DNA from: an uncultured bacterium
GTDB taxonomy: Bacteria > Patescibacteriota > Minisyncoccia > Phycocordibacterales > UBA9973
Direction of reading: 5' to 3'
Length of the DNA stretch: 10,879 nucleotides
NCBI GenBank assembly: GCA_903895055.1
Contig: CAITSL010000030.1
Coordinates: 1-10,879 of the forward strand
The translations under genes and the position numbers were made by a program. Of the stretch, positions 1 to 6,657 are shown piece by piece. The notes below the pieces were generated by a model. The model had not been told where the DNA came from, did no database searches, and was given only the letters and a program-made list of their open reading frames with translations. Positions within the stretch are counted from its first letter, which is position 1. Each line of letters starts with the position of its first letter.

Positions 1-19
1 GTGGTGGGAGATATAAAGC

Positions 20-51
20 AATTACAAATTAACAATTACGAATTACGAATT
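20..51. repeat. AATTACG heptamer tandem repeat, copy 1
   Basis: About four and a half consecutive 7-base units that read AATTACA, AATTAAC, AATTACG, AATTACG and a final AATT. The block ends 17 bases before the ATG of the DUF2156-like gene. The same tandem unit recurs at 8248-8289, directly before ssb. The phase and sequence are clear. What it does is not known; it could be a slippage-generated spacer or a dispersed repeat. Confidence 0.8.
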
Positions 52-68
52 CAAGTATCAAAACTTTT

Positions 69-968
69 ATGATACCTTTATTCCCTGATTTTAAAAAACT
101 TGAATTAAATGACAAAAAAGATGTGGAAAAATTCACTTCCAAATTTTCACCGTATGCGGATTTCAATTTTTCTAATATGTGGGCTTGGGATTTGAAAGGA
201 GAGATGGGGCTTTCGACGCTCAATGATAATCTGGTGGTTAAATTTACCGATTATTTAACCGGGCATCCTTTTCTTTCTTTCATTGGTGATAGTCTGGTAA
301 ATGAAACTGCCCGGGAATTAATCGCGTTTTCTCTTAAAAATTATAAAAATGGTATTTTAAAATTAATTCCCGAAACGGTTATTAATCTTTTAGACAAAAG
401 CGAATTTGACGTTATCTCTGACTTAGATTCTCGCGATTACATTTATTCTATTCCACGCCTAGCCACCATGGACCTCTGGCCTAAAAATTTAAGCAAAGGT
501 ATCCGGCGATTTATCAGAGAATATCCGGATTATATTATTCGACAAAATTCTATTGAAGAAATATCCGAAAATGAATATCTGAGAATATTTCAAAAATGGT
601 CAGAAAATAAAAATATCGATAACTATTCCGGCCTGAATGAATATCAAGCGTTTAAAAGACTTTTTGAACTCAAAGACAACAATCTAAAGATAATTTCTTT
701 GTATAAAAGTAATTTACTGCTTGGGTTTGATATCTGTGAAATATGTTCAGAAAAATATGTTCTTTCCCATTTTTGTAAAGGAGATACTTCCTATCATGAA
801 AATGTGAATAGTCTCTTAAATTGGGAAGAAGCCAAATTTTTCAATACCCAAAAAATGCTCTTTTTAAATTGGCAGCAAGATTTGGGGATACCGGGGCTCA
901 GGAAATCGAAAGCGAAATATAAGCCCGATTCTTTCTTGAACAAATTTATTATAAAAAAACAAAAATAA
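69..968 (+). CDS. DUF2156-family (GNAT-fold) transferase-like protein
   Basis: A 299-residue protein resembling the DUF2156/COG4866 family, which shares its fold with the C-terminal domain of phosphatidylglycerol lysyltransferase and with FemX-like tRNA-dependent transferases. What I see: an N-terminal segment with FPDFKKLELNDK and the motif DFNFSNMWAWD (about residues 32-42); a central basic stretch KNLSKGIRRFIREYP (about 139-153) where the family has its SKR-type motif; and a C-terminal NWQQDLGIPGLRKSKAKYKPD (about 267-287) matching the family's closing signature. The protein has no signal peptide or membrane segment, so it is probably cytoplasmic. Family members are inferred to transfer acyl or aminoacyl groups; the substrate here is unknown. 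The start has no Shine-Dalgarno site, and a heptamer repeat lies just upstream. The family assignment is fairly secure, the activity is not. Confidence 0.75.
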   Translation: MIPLFPDFKKLELNDKKDVEKFTSKFSPYADFNFSNMWAWDLKGEMGLSTLNDNLVVKFTDYLTGHPFLSFIGDSLVNETARELIAFSLKNYKNGILKLIPETVINLLDKSEFDVISDLDSRDYIYSIPRLATMDLWPKNLSKGIRRFIREYPDYIIRQNSIEEISENEYLRIFQKWSENKNIDNYSGLNEYQAFKRLFELKDNNLKIISLYKSNLLLGFDICEICSEKYVLSHFCKGDTSYHENVNSLLNWEEAKFFNTQKMLFLNWQQDLGIPGLRKSKAKYKPDSFLNKFIIKKQK

Positions 969-989
969 TGAGAATTTTGAAGTTTTATG

Positions 990-998
990 TGTTATAAT
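990..998 (+). promoter_or_regulatory. Extended -10 promoter for the SpeD-like gene
   Basis: TGTTATAAT is a perfect TATAAT hexamer (993-998) preceded by the TGn extension. No good -35 lies at 16-18 bases, which is acceptable for an extended -10 promoter. The expected transcription start, about 7 bases downstream, leaves a leader of roughly 5 bases before the ATG at 1010. Confidence 0.6.
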
Positions 999-1009
999 AT
1001 ACAGACATT

Positions 1010-1411
1010 ATGAATAAATCAAAAAAGGAGCCGTTTGGACATTTAATGACGCTAGATCTTTATGGATGTAAAGAGGGTGTTTGTGACGATTTAAATTTAT
1101 GTTACAACTTTCTTGAAGATATAGTCAAAAAACTTAAAATGAAAAAACAATCACCACCTTTTATTTTTAGAAGTGATGCGGTAATGTACCCCGAAAAGGC
1201 CGGTCTTTCTGGGTGGATTCCTATTATTGAAAGCGGAATCCAGATTCACACCCTAATCCCTAAGAATTTTATATCTATTGACGTGTACTCATGTGGAAAG
1301 TTTTCAATGGAAAATATCGAGGAATTTGTACAAAAATACTTCGGATGTAAAGAAGTTGAAATGAATTATATCGAAAGAGGGCTCAAATACAATAGTAGTG
1401 ATATACAGTAA
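1010..1411 (+). CDS. SpeD-family pyruvoyl-dependent decarboxylase (AdoMet decarboxylase-like)
   Basis: A 133-residue protein of the short bacterial/archaeal S-adenosylmethionine decarboxylase family, whose members self-cleave to create a pyruvoyl cofactor. It starts with the family motif HLMTLDLYGC (11-20). The residues needed for processing and catalysis in the Thermotoga enzyme line up with exact spacing: Ser67 (Ser55), the cleavage pair Glu74-Ser75 (Glu62-Ser63), His80 (His68) and Cys95 (Cys83). The substrate pocket differs: the usual ESHxSIHTWPE reads ESGIQIHTLIP, so His64 is Gly, Ser66 is Gln and the Trp-Pro-Glu is lost. Some SpeD homologues are known to have become ornithine or arginine decarboxylases, so I leave the substrate open and give no gene symbol. 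It is 9 bases upstream of, and probably cotranscribed with, an EamA transporter. Confidence 0.8.
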   Translation: MNKSKKEPFGHLMTLDLYGCKEGVCDDLNLCYNFLEDIVKKLKMKKQSPPFIFRSDAVMYPEKAGLSGWIPIIESGIQIHTLIPKNFISIDVYSCGKFSMENIEEFVQKYFGCKEVEMNYIERGLKYNSSDIQ

Positions 1412-1420
1412 TTAAATTAT

Positions 1421-2338
1421 ATGAATTGGTTTTTTCTTGCGCTTTTAGGTCCACTTCTTTACGCTACCACTAATTATATAGATAAAGTACTGCTGGACAA
1501 ATATTTCAAACAAAAAGGGGTTGGCACAATACTTCTTTTTTCTTCGCTTTTGTCAGTTATCGCACTACCCTTCATATTTTTGGTGGATCATACTGTCTTT
1601 AGTATGAGCGCGAGAGATATTCTAATTATGGCTACGGTAGGTGGCCTTAACGTTGGAGTCCTGTGGTGCTATCTTTTGGCTTTGAAACACGAAGAGGCTT
1701 CAGTGGTGATAGTTTTTTATCAGTTAGTTCCTGTCATTGGCGGAATCCTAGGATATTTCTTTCTTGGAGAAATATTAAAGCCACTTCAAATAATTGCGAT
1801 GGCTATTGTTATTGTTGGCACAACGATAGTTGCTTTTGAAATCGACTCGGATAATCACTTCAAGCTTCGGAAAAAAACTGTTTTGCCAATGCTTGCGGCG
1901 GCTTCCTTTTGGGCGATAGGTGGAGTAATTTTTAAAGCGGTAGCCCTCGAAGAAAATATCTGGCGTACAATATTTTGGGAACACGTTATGCTTGTAGCTG
2001 TGGGCGTCGTTATCTTTATATTTATTCGTTCGTATCGTGACGACTTTTTATCTGCATTTAAAAATAATTCAAAAACAATCCTATCTTACAATGTGGCAAA
2101 CGAGTTGATATATATAACCGGCAACGTGATTGTGGCGTATACATATCTTCTTGCTCCAATTGGGCTTGTGCTTCTTACGGAATCATTCCAGCCGATTTTT
2201 GTGCTTCTCATAGGAATATTTTTAACGATTTTTTTTCCGAAAATAATAGCAGAAAAGATACAGGCAAGGCATTTGTGGCCCAAAATTATCGCCATTTTGA
2301 TAACTTTGGTTGGAACGTATCTACTTTTTTTGAAGTAA
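1421..2338 (+). CDS. EamA/DMT-family transporter
   Basis: A 305-residue, almost wholly hydrophobic protein with about ten predicted membrane helices in two halves (roughly 1-140 and 150-305), the duplicated EamA architecture of the drug/metabolite transporter superfamily. Each half ends as expected: VVIVFYQLVPVIGGILGYFFLGE (residues 95-117, with the conserved Pro and Gly-Glu) in the first, and the ESFQPIFVLLIGIFLT stretch (about 254-269) in the second. It starts 9 bases after the SpeD-like gene with no Shine-Dalgarno site, so the two are likely on one transcript. DMT proteins usually export small metabolites or amino-acid-like compounds. Export of the amine made by its neighbour is an attractive guess, but only an inference from position. 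Confidence 0.85.
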   Translation: MNWFFLALLGPLLYATTNYIDKVLLDKYFKQKGVGTILLFSSLLSVIALPFIFLVDHTVFSMSARDILIMATVGGLNVGVLWCYLLALKHEEASVVIVFYQLVPVIGGILGYFFLGEILKPLQIIAMAIVIVGTTIVAFEIDSDNHFKLRKKTVLPMLAAASFWAIGGVIFKAVALEENIWRTIFWEHVMLVAVGVVIFIFIRSYRDDFLSAFKNNSKTILSYNVANELIYITGNVIVAYTYLLAPIGLVLLTESFQPIFVLLIGIFLTIFFPKIIAEKIQARHLWPKIIAILITLVGTYLLFLK

Positions 2339-2355
2339 AATAATACTCCAATATC

Positions 2356-2384
2356 TTCACATAGTATTCAATTTTTGATATACT
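2356..2384 (+). promoter_or_regulatory. Promoter for the Cys-rich protein / histidine kinase pair
   Basis: A -35 TTCACA (2356-2361, 5 of 6 matches to TTGACA), a 17-base spacer and a -10 TATACT (2379-2384, 5 of 6) carrying a TGA extension. The predicted start lies about 6 bases before the ATG at 2397, so the mRNA would have almost no leader. It is one of the best-formed promoters in the window. Confidence 0.6.
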
Positions 2385-2396
2385 TCAGAGAATACC

Positions 2397-2846
2397 ATGG
2401 AAACCAAAGATACATATCTCCACAAACATTTCTTCTTTTTTGTTTTGGCGCTGTTTATCGTGATAGTTGGCATAATTTCTTATTATCGATTTATGGTGAG
2501 ACAAGACTACGTAGTTAGCTATCAGGGAGTGTGTGACCCTGTCAAAGAAAAATGTTTTATAAATTGTGAAGATGATGCATGTATAAAAATGGATTACTAT
2601 TCCAACGTGCTGAAATATGCGCCTGATTTATATGCGGAGTGCGGTAAAGATATAACCAATTGTGAAGTGGCGAGTGTGTGCCTTCCGAATGATCATAAAT
2701 GTTCCATAACTTATTGCGATCCCCAAATAGATGGCGATATATGTAGTGCCTCACTCAATAAACTAGATATCCAAAGCGGCAATCAAGTTGATCCGGGAGA
2801 GCAGAGATCTTTACAAAATAACAATACAAATAATCAAAATATATGA
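2397..2846 (+). CDS. Single-pass exported cysteine-rich protein, unknown function
   Basis: A 149-residue protein. Residues 1-10 are cytoplasmic-like, and residues 11-33 form one strong hydrophobic helix that is most likely an uncleaved membrane anchor. The rest faces outward. The outer part has ten cysteines (46, 53, 57, 62, 82, 89, 95, 102, 107, 116) in a spacing that suggests five disulfides or metal binding. It also has many acidic residues and an Asn/Gln-rich, low-complexity tail (about 127-149). I do not recognise a named domain, though similar proteins occur in Parcubacteria as far as I recall. The last 4 bases overlap the start of the histidine kinase gene (ATGA), so the two are translationally coupled and may work together at the membrane, for example as an accessory sensor. 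That role is inference. Confidence 0.8.
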   Translation: METKDTYLHKHFFFFVLALFIVIVGIISYYRFMVRQDYVVSYQGVCDPVKEKCFINCEDDACIKMDYYSNVLKYAPDLYAECGKDITNCEVASVCLPNDHKCSITYCDPQIDGDICSASLNKLDIQSGNQVDPGEQRSLQNNNTNNQNI

Positions 2847-4483
2847 TTTGTTACTTATTTTCTGAACCAACATATTTTTTATTTACTTCTGGCGTGCCAG
2901 CTTTGTTGTATTACGCATATATCCCGACCACCGTGATTGCGCTTTTTGTTGGTCTCTATGTTTTTTGGAATGGCAGACAGTTTTTACTCAACCGGCTTTT
3001 CTTGGCAATCTCTCTCATTTTCTCAATTTGGACAATCTCAGATCTTATCGAATGGACCAATATTCATAGCAATTTTATCCTGTTCGTTTGGAGTTTTCAG
3101 GGGATCACTTTGGGCCTGATGGCAATATTCTGTATTTATTTTATTTACGTATTTTTGGATAAAAAAGATATTTCGCTCCGAATCAAGATTATTTTTCTTG
3201 CTCTTCTTGCCCCTGTCTTTATTTTTACCCCCACCGTTTATCTCAAAGGCTTTGATATCACCGCTTGCGACGCATTTAAATTTGCCTGGCTTCCATTCGA
3301 ACTTTATTACACCTTGCTTGGTGTATTGGCGATAGTCTGGATTCTCGTCCTGCTTATTCGTCGATATCGGACTGCAGTGCCTGATATTAAAAAGCAGATT
3401 GTTCTCATGGGGACAGGAATCGAATTTTTTCTTTTCTTGTTTTTTATCTGGACATCATTTGCATACTATCTTTCAGAAATAGGCGTATTGCCGGATTCGT
3501 CACTTGAAATGTATGGAATGCTGGGCATGGTGATATTCATGGTCTATATCGGGATTCTCATGGTTCGTTTTAAAACTTTTAATGTAAAACTTCTTGCGAC
3601 TCAAGCCTTAGTGTGGGGATTGGCCATCCTTATCGGCGCACAGTTTTTTTTCATCAAAGTCCCGATCAATTTCGTTTTGAATGGTTTTACATTTGTGGCA
3701 ACAATAATTTTTGGTTATCTTTTAATACAATCAGTTAAAAAAGAGATAAAACAAAAAGAAGAATTAGCAAAACTTGATGTTAATTTAGAAAACGTCATCA
3801 AGCAGAAGGAGAGCTTGATGCACCTGATCAATCACAAAGTGAAAGGTTCTTTTACCCATTCCAAATATATTTTTGCCGGACTCTTGGACGGAATGTTCGG
3901 TGAAATAACGCCTGCAGTGAAAAAAATTGCGCAAACGGGTCTGGATTCGGACATCACGGGCATCGGAACGATTGATTTGATTTTGAATGCCGCTAATTTA
4001 CAAAGTGGCACCATTCAATATGATATGAAACCGGCCGATTTTAAAGAAATTGTGAGAAAGACGATAGAGGACAAAAAAGGTTCCATCGAACAGAAAGGTT
4101 TGGCGCTTGAGGTAGAATTAAAAGATGAAAATGATATGGTAAAGGGCGATATTTTTTGGTTGAAAGAAGTTCCTAATAATTTGTTGGAAAACGCGCTCCG
4201 TTATACCGAGCAAGGAAAGATAGTCGTGGGACTCGAGAAGAAAGACGGCAAAATTTTATTTTCCGTCAAAGATACTGGGATTGGTCTAACACCCCTAGAC
4301 AAGCAAAACTTATTTACCGAAGGGGGACGAGGCAAAGATTCCGTGAAATTCAACGTGGACAGTACCGGCTATGGTCTTTATTCGGTGAAATTAATTACTG
4401 AAGCGCATGGAGGCAGAGTTTGGGCCGAATCGGAGGGCGTTGGCAAAGGCTCAATTTTCTTTGCGGAATTTGACGCTTTGTAA
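2843..4483 (+). CDS. Multi-pass membrane sensor histidine kinase
   Basis: A 546-residue protein. The first 297 residues carry about eight or nine membrane helices. A charged helix, likely a coiled coil, follows (about 299-327). The dimerisation/phosphoacceptor region comes next, with His331 in LINHKVKGSFTHSK. The C-terminal HATPase_c domain is intact: N box NNLLENALRYTEQG (445-458), G1 box KDTGIG (476-481) and G2 box STGYGLYSVK (507-516), followed by the usual AHGGRVW ending. The H box is unusual: the acidic residue after His is Lys and the conserved Pro is missing. No response regulator is encoded in the window, so its partner lies elsewhere. It overlaps the cysteine-rich gene by 4 bases. 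The signal it senses is unknown; the large membrane domain suggests a membrane or envelope cue. Confidence 0.88.
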   Translation: MICYLFSEPTYFLFTSGVPALLYYAYIPTTVIALFVGLYVFWNGRQFLLNRLFLAISLIFSIWTISDLIEWTNIHSNFILFVWSFQGITLGLMAIFCIYFIYVFLDKKDISLRIKIIFLALLAPVFIFTPTVYLKGFDITACDAFKFAWLPFELYYTLLGVLAIVWILVLLIRRYRTAVPDIKKQIVLMGTGIEFFLFLFFIWTSFAYYLSEIGVLPDSSLEMYGMLGMVIFMVYIGILMVRFKTFNVKLLATQALVWGLAILIGAQFFFIKVPINFVLNGFTFVATIIFGYLLIQSVKKEIKQKEELAKLDVNLENVIKQKESLMHLINHKVKGSFTHSKYIFAGLLDGMFGEITPAVKKIAQTGLDSDITGIGTIDLILNAANLQSGTIQYDMKPADFKEIVRKTIEDKKGSIEQKGLALEVELKDENDMVKGDIFWLKEVPNNLLENALRYTEQGKIVVGLEKKDGKILFSVKDTGIGLTPLDKQNLFTEGGRGKDSVKFNVDSTGYGLYSVKLITEAHGGRVWAESEGVGKGSIFFAEFDAL

Positions 4484-4540
4484 AATAACAATATAAATAC
4501 TATACAAAAGGTTGTAATGTTTAGTTAGCTGTACATATAG

Positions 4541-4569
4541 TTGACTAATCTTCTTTATAGTTGTAATAT
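4541..4569 (+). promoter_or_regulatory. Promoter of the four-gene nucleotide-enzyme operon
   Basis: TTGACT (4541-4546, 5 of 6), an exact 17-base spacer and TAATAT (4564-4569). The predicted start near 4576 gives a leader of about 32 bases before the ATG at 4608, longer than for the other promoters here. That leader shows no Shine-Dalgarno site. Confidence 0.6.
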
Positions 4570-4607
4570 AAAATAAATCAATTATTTGACAATATAAAAA
4601 CAATCAT

Positions 4608-4991
4608 ATGAAAAACAACCAATTAAATCCAAGTAAACTAAAGAAAGATCGTTACTCAAAAACCCGTGGGGGCAATTCTCACTTCTTGGACATTTATTGT
4701 TCAAAGTGTAATCAACATCTTCTTCTGTATCAAAAAGATGGGCATGGATCACTGTTGAGGTTATATCTTGATAGGATTTTTAATCCTGAAAAACTTGCAC
4801 TGCTATCTAATCAATGTAGTGAAAAAAAAGATATACCAAACCTTAAATGTGAAAACTGCCATAGCTTGATAGCTGTACCAATGGTTTACGTTAGTGAGCA
4901 AAGACTGGCGTTTAAACTTATTCATGGGACATTTGTTAAAAAAAAGAGTATGGGGTTATATCCTCCTGCCGAACTAATTCAGAAATCATAA
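4608..4991 (+). CDS. Zinc-ribbon-like small protein with two CxxC motifs (paralogue of 7332-7658)
   Basis: A 127-residue protein with CSKC (31-34) and CENC (81-84), an arrangement typical of a single zinc-binding site built from two knuckles. Between the knuckles sits the strongly conserved stretch YQKDGHGSLLRLYLDRI (41-57). A RGGNSHFLDIY stretch (20-30) leads into the first knuckle, and the second is followed by a basic Phe-Lys region (about 102-113). The protein at 7332-7658 is about 45% identical by eye and keeps all of these elements. I do not know a function for this family. It is first in an operon with three nucleotide-type enzymes (18 bases before the next gene), so a role as an accessory, scaffold or regulator of that pathway is plausible. 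It has no membrane segment. Confidence 0.8.
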   Translation: MKNNQLNPSKLKKDRYSKTRGGNSHFLDIYCSKCNQHLLLYQKDGHGSLLRLYLDRIFNPEKLALLSNQCSEKKDIPNLKCENCHSLIAVPMVYVSEQRLAFKLIHGTFVKKKSMGLYPPAELIQKS

Positions 4992-4996
4992 ACAAG

Positions 4997-5003
4997 AAAG
5001 GAG
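4997..5003 (+). promoter_or_regulatory. Strong Shine-Dalgarno site for the GTP cyclohydrolase II-like gene
   Basis: AAAGGAG, 6 bases before the ATG at 5010. It fixes that start. It is notable because the genes outside this operon have no such site. Confidence 0.8.
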
Positions 5004-5009
5004 AAACTA

Positions 5010-5828
5010 ATGAAAGGGATAAGACCACTTCACTTAGATGAAATTAGCAAAAAAGCTAAGCTTTCTAAATGGAAAACGTCAAAAATAATCAACATGATTA
5101 GGCGTTCTATGCAACCACTTTCTAAACGGATAACTGTTTTGGAGAATGGAGTAATGCGATACTATCAAGTTGAGAGACGAGGTATTGGTGTTTTAAACAC
5201 TAGTCACGGTAAATTTTGGGAATATAGTTTTGCTATTGACGATCAGTGGCAAAGGTATTCAGTAATTGTAAAAGCAGGAATTAATAAAGATCTTTTGATT
5301 CCAGTATTTAAAAATCAAAAAAATCTTGTTTTGCGTACTGATTCAGGATGTGAAACAGGACAAGTCTTTAATGATTTAACTTGCGAATGTACTGACCAAC
5401 TCCACCTTGCAATGAAAACTATTACAGAAATAGGTGAAGGTATGATAATTTGTATCCCGACACAAGATGGGCGGGGGATGGGTTTGACATTTAAACTAGC
5501 AACGCTTTGGATACAAGATGTCTTAGAGTTAAATACTGTTGAATCTGCGGCACTCTTAGCACCTGGTGGAGTAATTGATGTTAGAACATATTCTGGCGCA
5601 ATTTGCATTCTAAAATTTTTTGGAATTTTAGAAACATGCAATATCAATCTCGCGACGAATAATCCAAAGAAAGCTGAAATATTTGCTGAAAATGGTTATT
5701 CGGTATCATCTCATATTCCTATGGTAATAGAGCCGAATGGTCACACTAAAAAGCATTTGCTTGCAAAACAAAAATTTTTAGGCCACAAAAACTTAATTAA
5801 GGAAGGAGCCACTAATGAAAACAATTGA
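5010..5828 (+). CDS. Divergent GTP cyclohydrolase II-like enzyme with N-terminal extension
   Basis: A 272-residue protein. Residues 61-260 match GTP cyclohydrolase II (RibA), which opens the imidazole ring of GTP. The three zinc ligands are present (Cys114, Cys125, Cys127 in GCETGQVFNDLTCEC). So are QDGRGMGL (152-159, for QEGRxIGL), the Asp190-x-Arg192 pair matching Asp126/Arg128 of the E. coli enzyme, and NNPKKAE (217-223). The catalytic Tyr105 of E. coli RibA falls in ICIPTQDGR and is replaced by Ile149 (or Cys148), with an apparent one-residue insertion. In a Streptomyces homologue, loss of this Tyr stops the reaction at the formamidopyrimidine intermediate. Residues 1-58 are an extra basic, helical segment that may be a helix-turn-helix. 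No other riboflavin gene is nearby. It overlaps the next gene by 14 bases. The fold is secure, the product is not. Confidence 0.85.
   Translation: MKGIRPLHLDEISKKAKLSKWKTSKIINMIRRSMQPLSKRITVLENGVMRYYQVERRGIGVLNTSHGKFWEYSFAIDDQWQRYSVIVKAGINKDLLIPVFKNQKNLVLRTDSGCETGQVFNDLTCECTDQLHLAMKTITEIGEGMIICIPTQDGRGMGLTFKLATLWIQDVLELNTVESAALLAPGGVIDVRTYSGAICILKFFGILETCNINLATNNPKKAEIFAENGYSVSSHIPMVIEPNGHTKKHLLAKQKFLGHKNLIKEGATNENN
5801..5808 (+). promoter_or_regulatory. Strong Shine-Dalgarno site for the PyrF-like gene
   Basis: GGAAGGAG, 6 bases before the ATG at 5815. It lies inside the end of the preceding coding region, which supports translational coupling and fixes the start. Confidence 0.8.
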
Positions 5829-6657
5829 TCAAATCTTTTCTCGGATGGTAGTCAAGAATACACTAGTATGTTGTGGGTTAGATCCTGATTTAAGTAAAAT
5901 ACCTTTAGAAATTTCTAAACAGAAGATTTCAGACGAAGAGAAAGTGTTTATGTTTCTTTGTACTGTTATTGATCTAACCGCACCACACGTATGTCTTTAT
6001 AAAGCACAAAAAGCTTTTTTTGACATATTGCCCCGTGGGCATGAAGTTCTTAAAAAGGTAATCGAATATGTACACAAAAATTACCAGGGAATCCCTGTTG
6101 TTCTAGATTGTAAGATTGGTGATACACGCAATACAATGTCAATTTACATTAAAAATATCTTCGATATTTTAGATGCAGATGGCGTTGTTGCTAATCCGTA
6201 CATGGGAGATGACACTATGATACCACTAGCTGAACTTTCAGAAAAAGCAATTATTGTTTTAGTTAAAACGAGTAATCCGAAAGGATCAGTGATCCAAGAT
6301 ATAATTTTAGAAAAGAGTCTTCCTTTATGGAGATATGTTTTAGATCTTGTTATCAACCGTTGGAACTATAACAATAATATGATTCCTGTTCTTTCTTCAA
6401 ATTGCGAATGTAATATGGCAGGGATTCGTATGCTTGTTCCAGAAAATATGCTGATCTTACTTGCTGGTGTTGGGGCACAAAATGGTAGCTATTCAAACTT
6501 GGGCCTTTTATTGAACAAAAACAAAAATGGTGTTTTTGTAAATTCATCAAGGGGTATTCTGTATTCTAGCATTCAAAAACCTTGGCGTGTTGCAATAGAA
6601 GACGCAGTAATTGAATTAAAAAATAATCTCAATAAAGCGGGAGGTCGCTATGAGTAA
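5815..6657 (+). CDS. Orotidine 5'-phosphate decarboxylase-like protein (type 2, PyrF-like)
   Basis: A 280-residue TIM-barrel protein of the longer (type 2) OMP decarboxylase subfamily, whose known members convert OMP to UMP. The family landmarks appear in order: CCGLDPD (19-25); Lys63 in YKAQKAFFD (62-70); the catalytic D-x-K-x-x-D as Asp98-Lys100-Asp103 in DCKIGDTRNT; NPYMGDD (127-133); KTSNPKGS (151-158); the phosphate-binding GVGAQNG (218-224); and VNSSRGILY (242-250). The charged active site is therefore intact. The usual DAKRGDIG stretch is altered to DCKIGDTRN, and the usual VVGAT-type motif around 190-205 is replaced by an unrelated SSNCECN sequence. It sits between GTP cyclohydrolase II-like and kinase-like genes, with overlaps on both sides and no other pyr gene. 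It may therefore decarboxylate or otherwise transform a different nucleotide. Plain UMP synthesis cannot be excluded. Confidence 0.85.
   Translation: MKTIDQIFSRMVVKNTLVCCGLDPDLSKIPLEISKQKISDEEKVFMFLCTVIDLTAPHVCLYKAQKAFFDILPRGHEVLKKVIEYVHKNYQGIPVVLDCKIGDTRNTMSIYIKNIFDILDADGVVANPYMGDDTMIPLAELSEKAIIVLVKTSNPKGSVIQDIILEKSLPLWRYVLDLVINRWNYNNNMIPVLSSNCECNMAGIRMLVPENMLILLAGVGAQNGSYSNLGLLLNKNKNGVFVNSSRGILYSSIQKPWRVAIEDAVIELKNNLNKAGGRYE
6639..6644 (+). promoter_or_regulatory. Shine-Dalgarno site for the guanylate-kinase-like gene
   Basis: GGGAGG, 5 bases before the ATG at 6650. It lies within the last codons of the preceding gene, which overlaps this one by 8 bases. Confidence 0.75.

Noticed and set aside
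1..72. Frame 1 stays open from the window edge to a TGA at 70-72
   Set aside because: Most of it is translated heptamer repeat, and it overlaps the start of the DUF2156-like gene. Other frames close within 9 codons, so the end of the upstream gene cannot be chosen from this sequence.
4586..4591. Perfect TTGACA as a -35 for the first zinc-ribbon gene
   Set aside because: A -10 at 16-18 bases would fall at or inside the start codon. The pair at 4541-4569 has proper spacing and is preferred.
5010..5828. Plain riboflavin gene ribA
   Set aside because: The fold fits, but the catalytic Tyr is missing, there is an N-terminal extension, and no riboflavin partner gene is nearby. A gene symbol would overstate the evidence.
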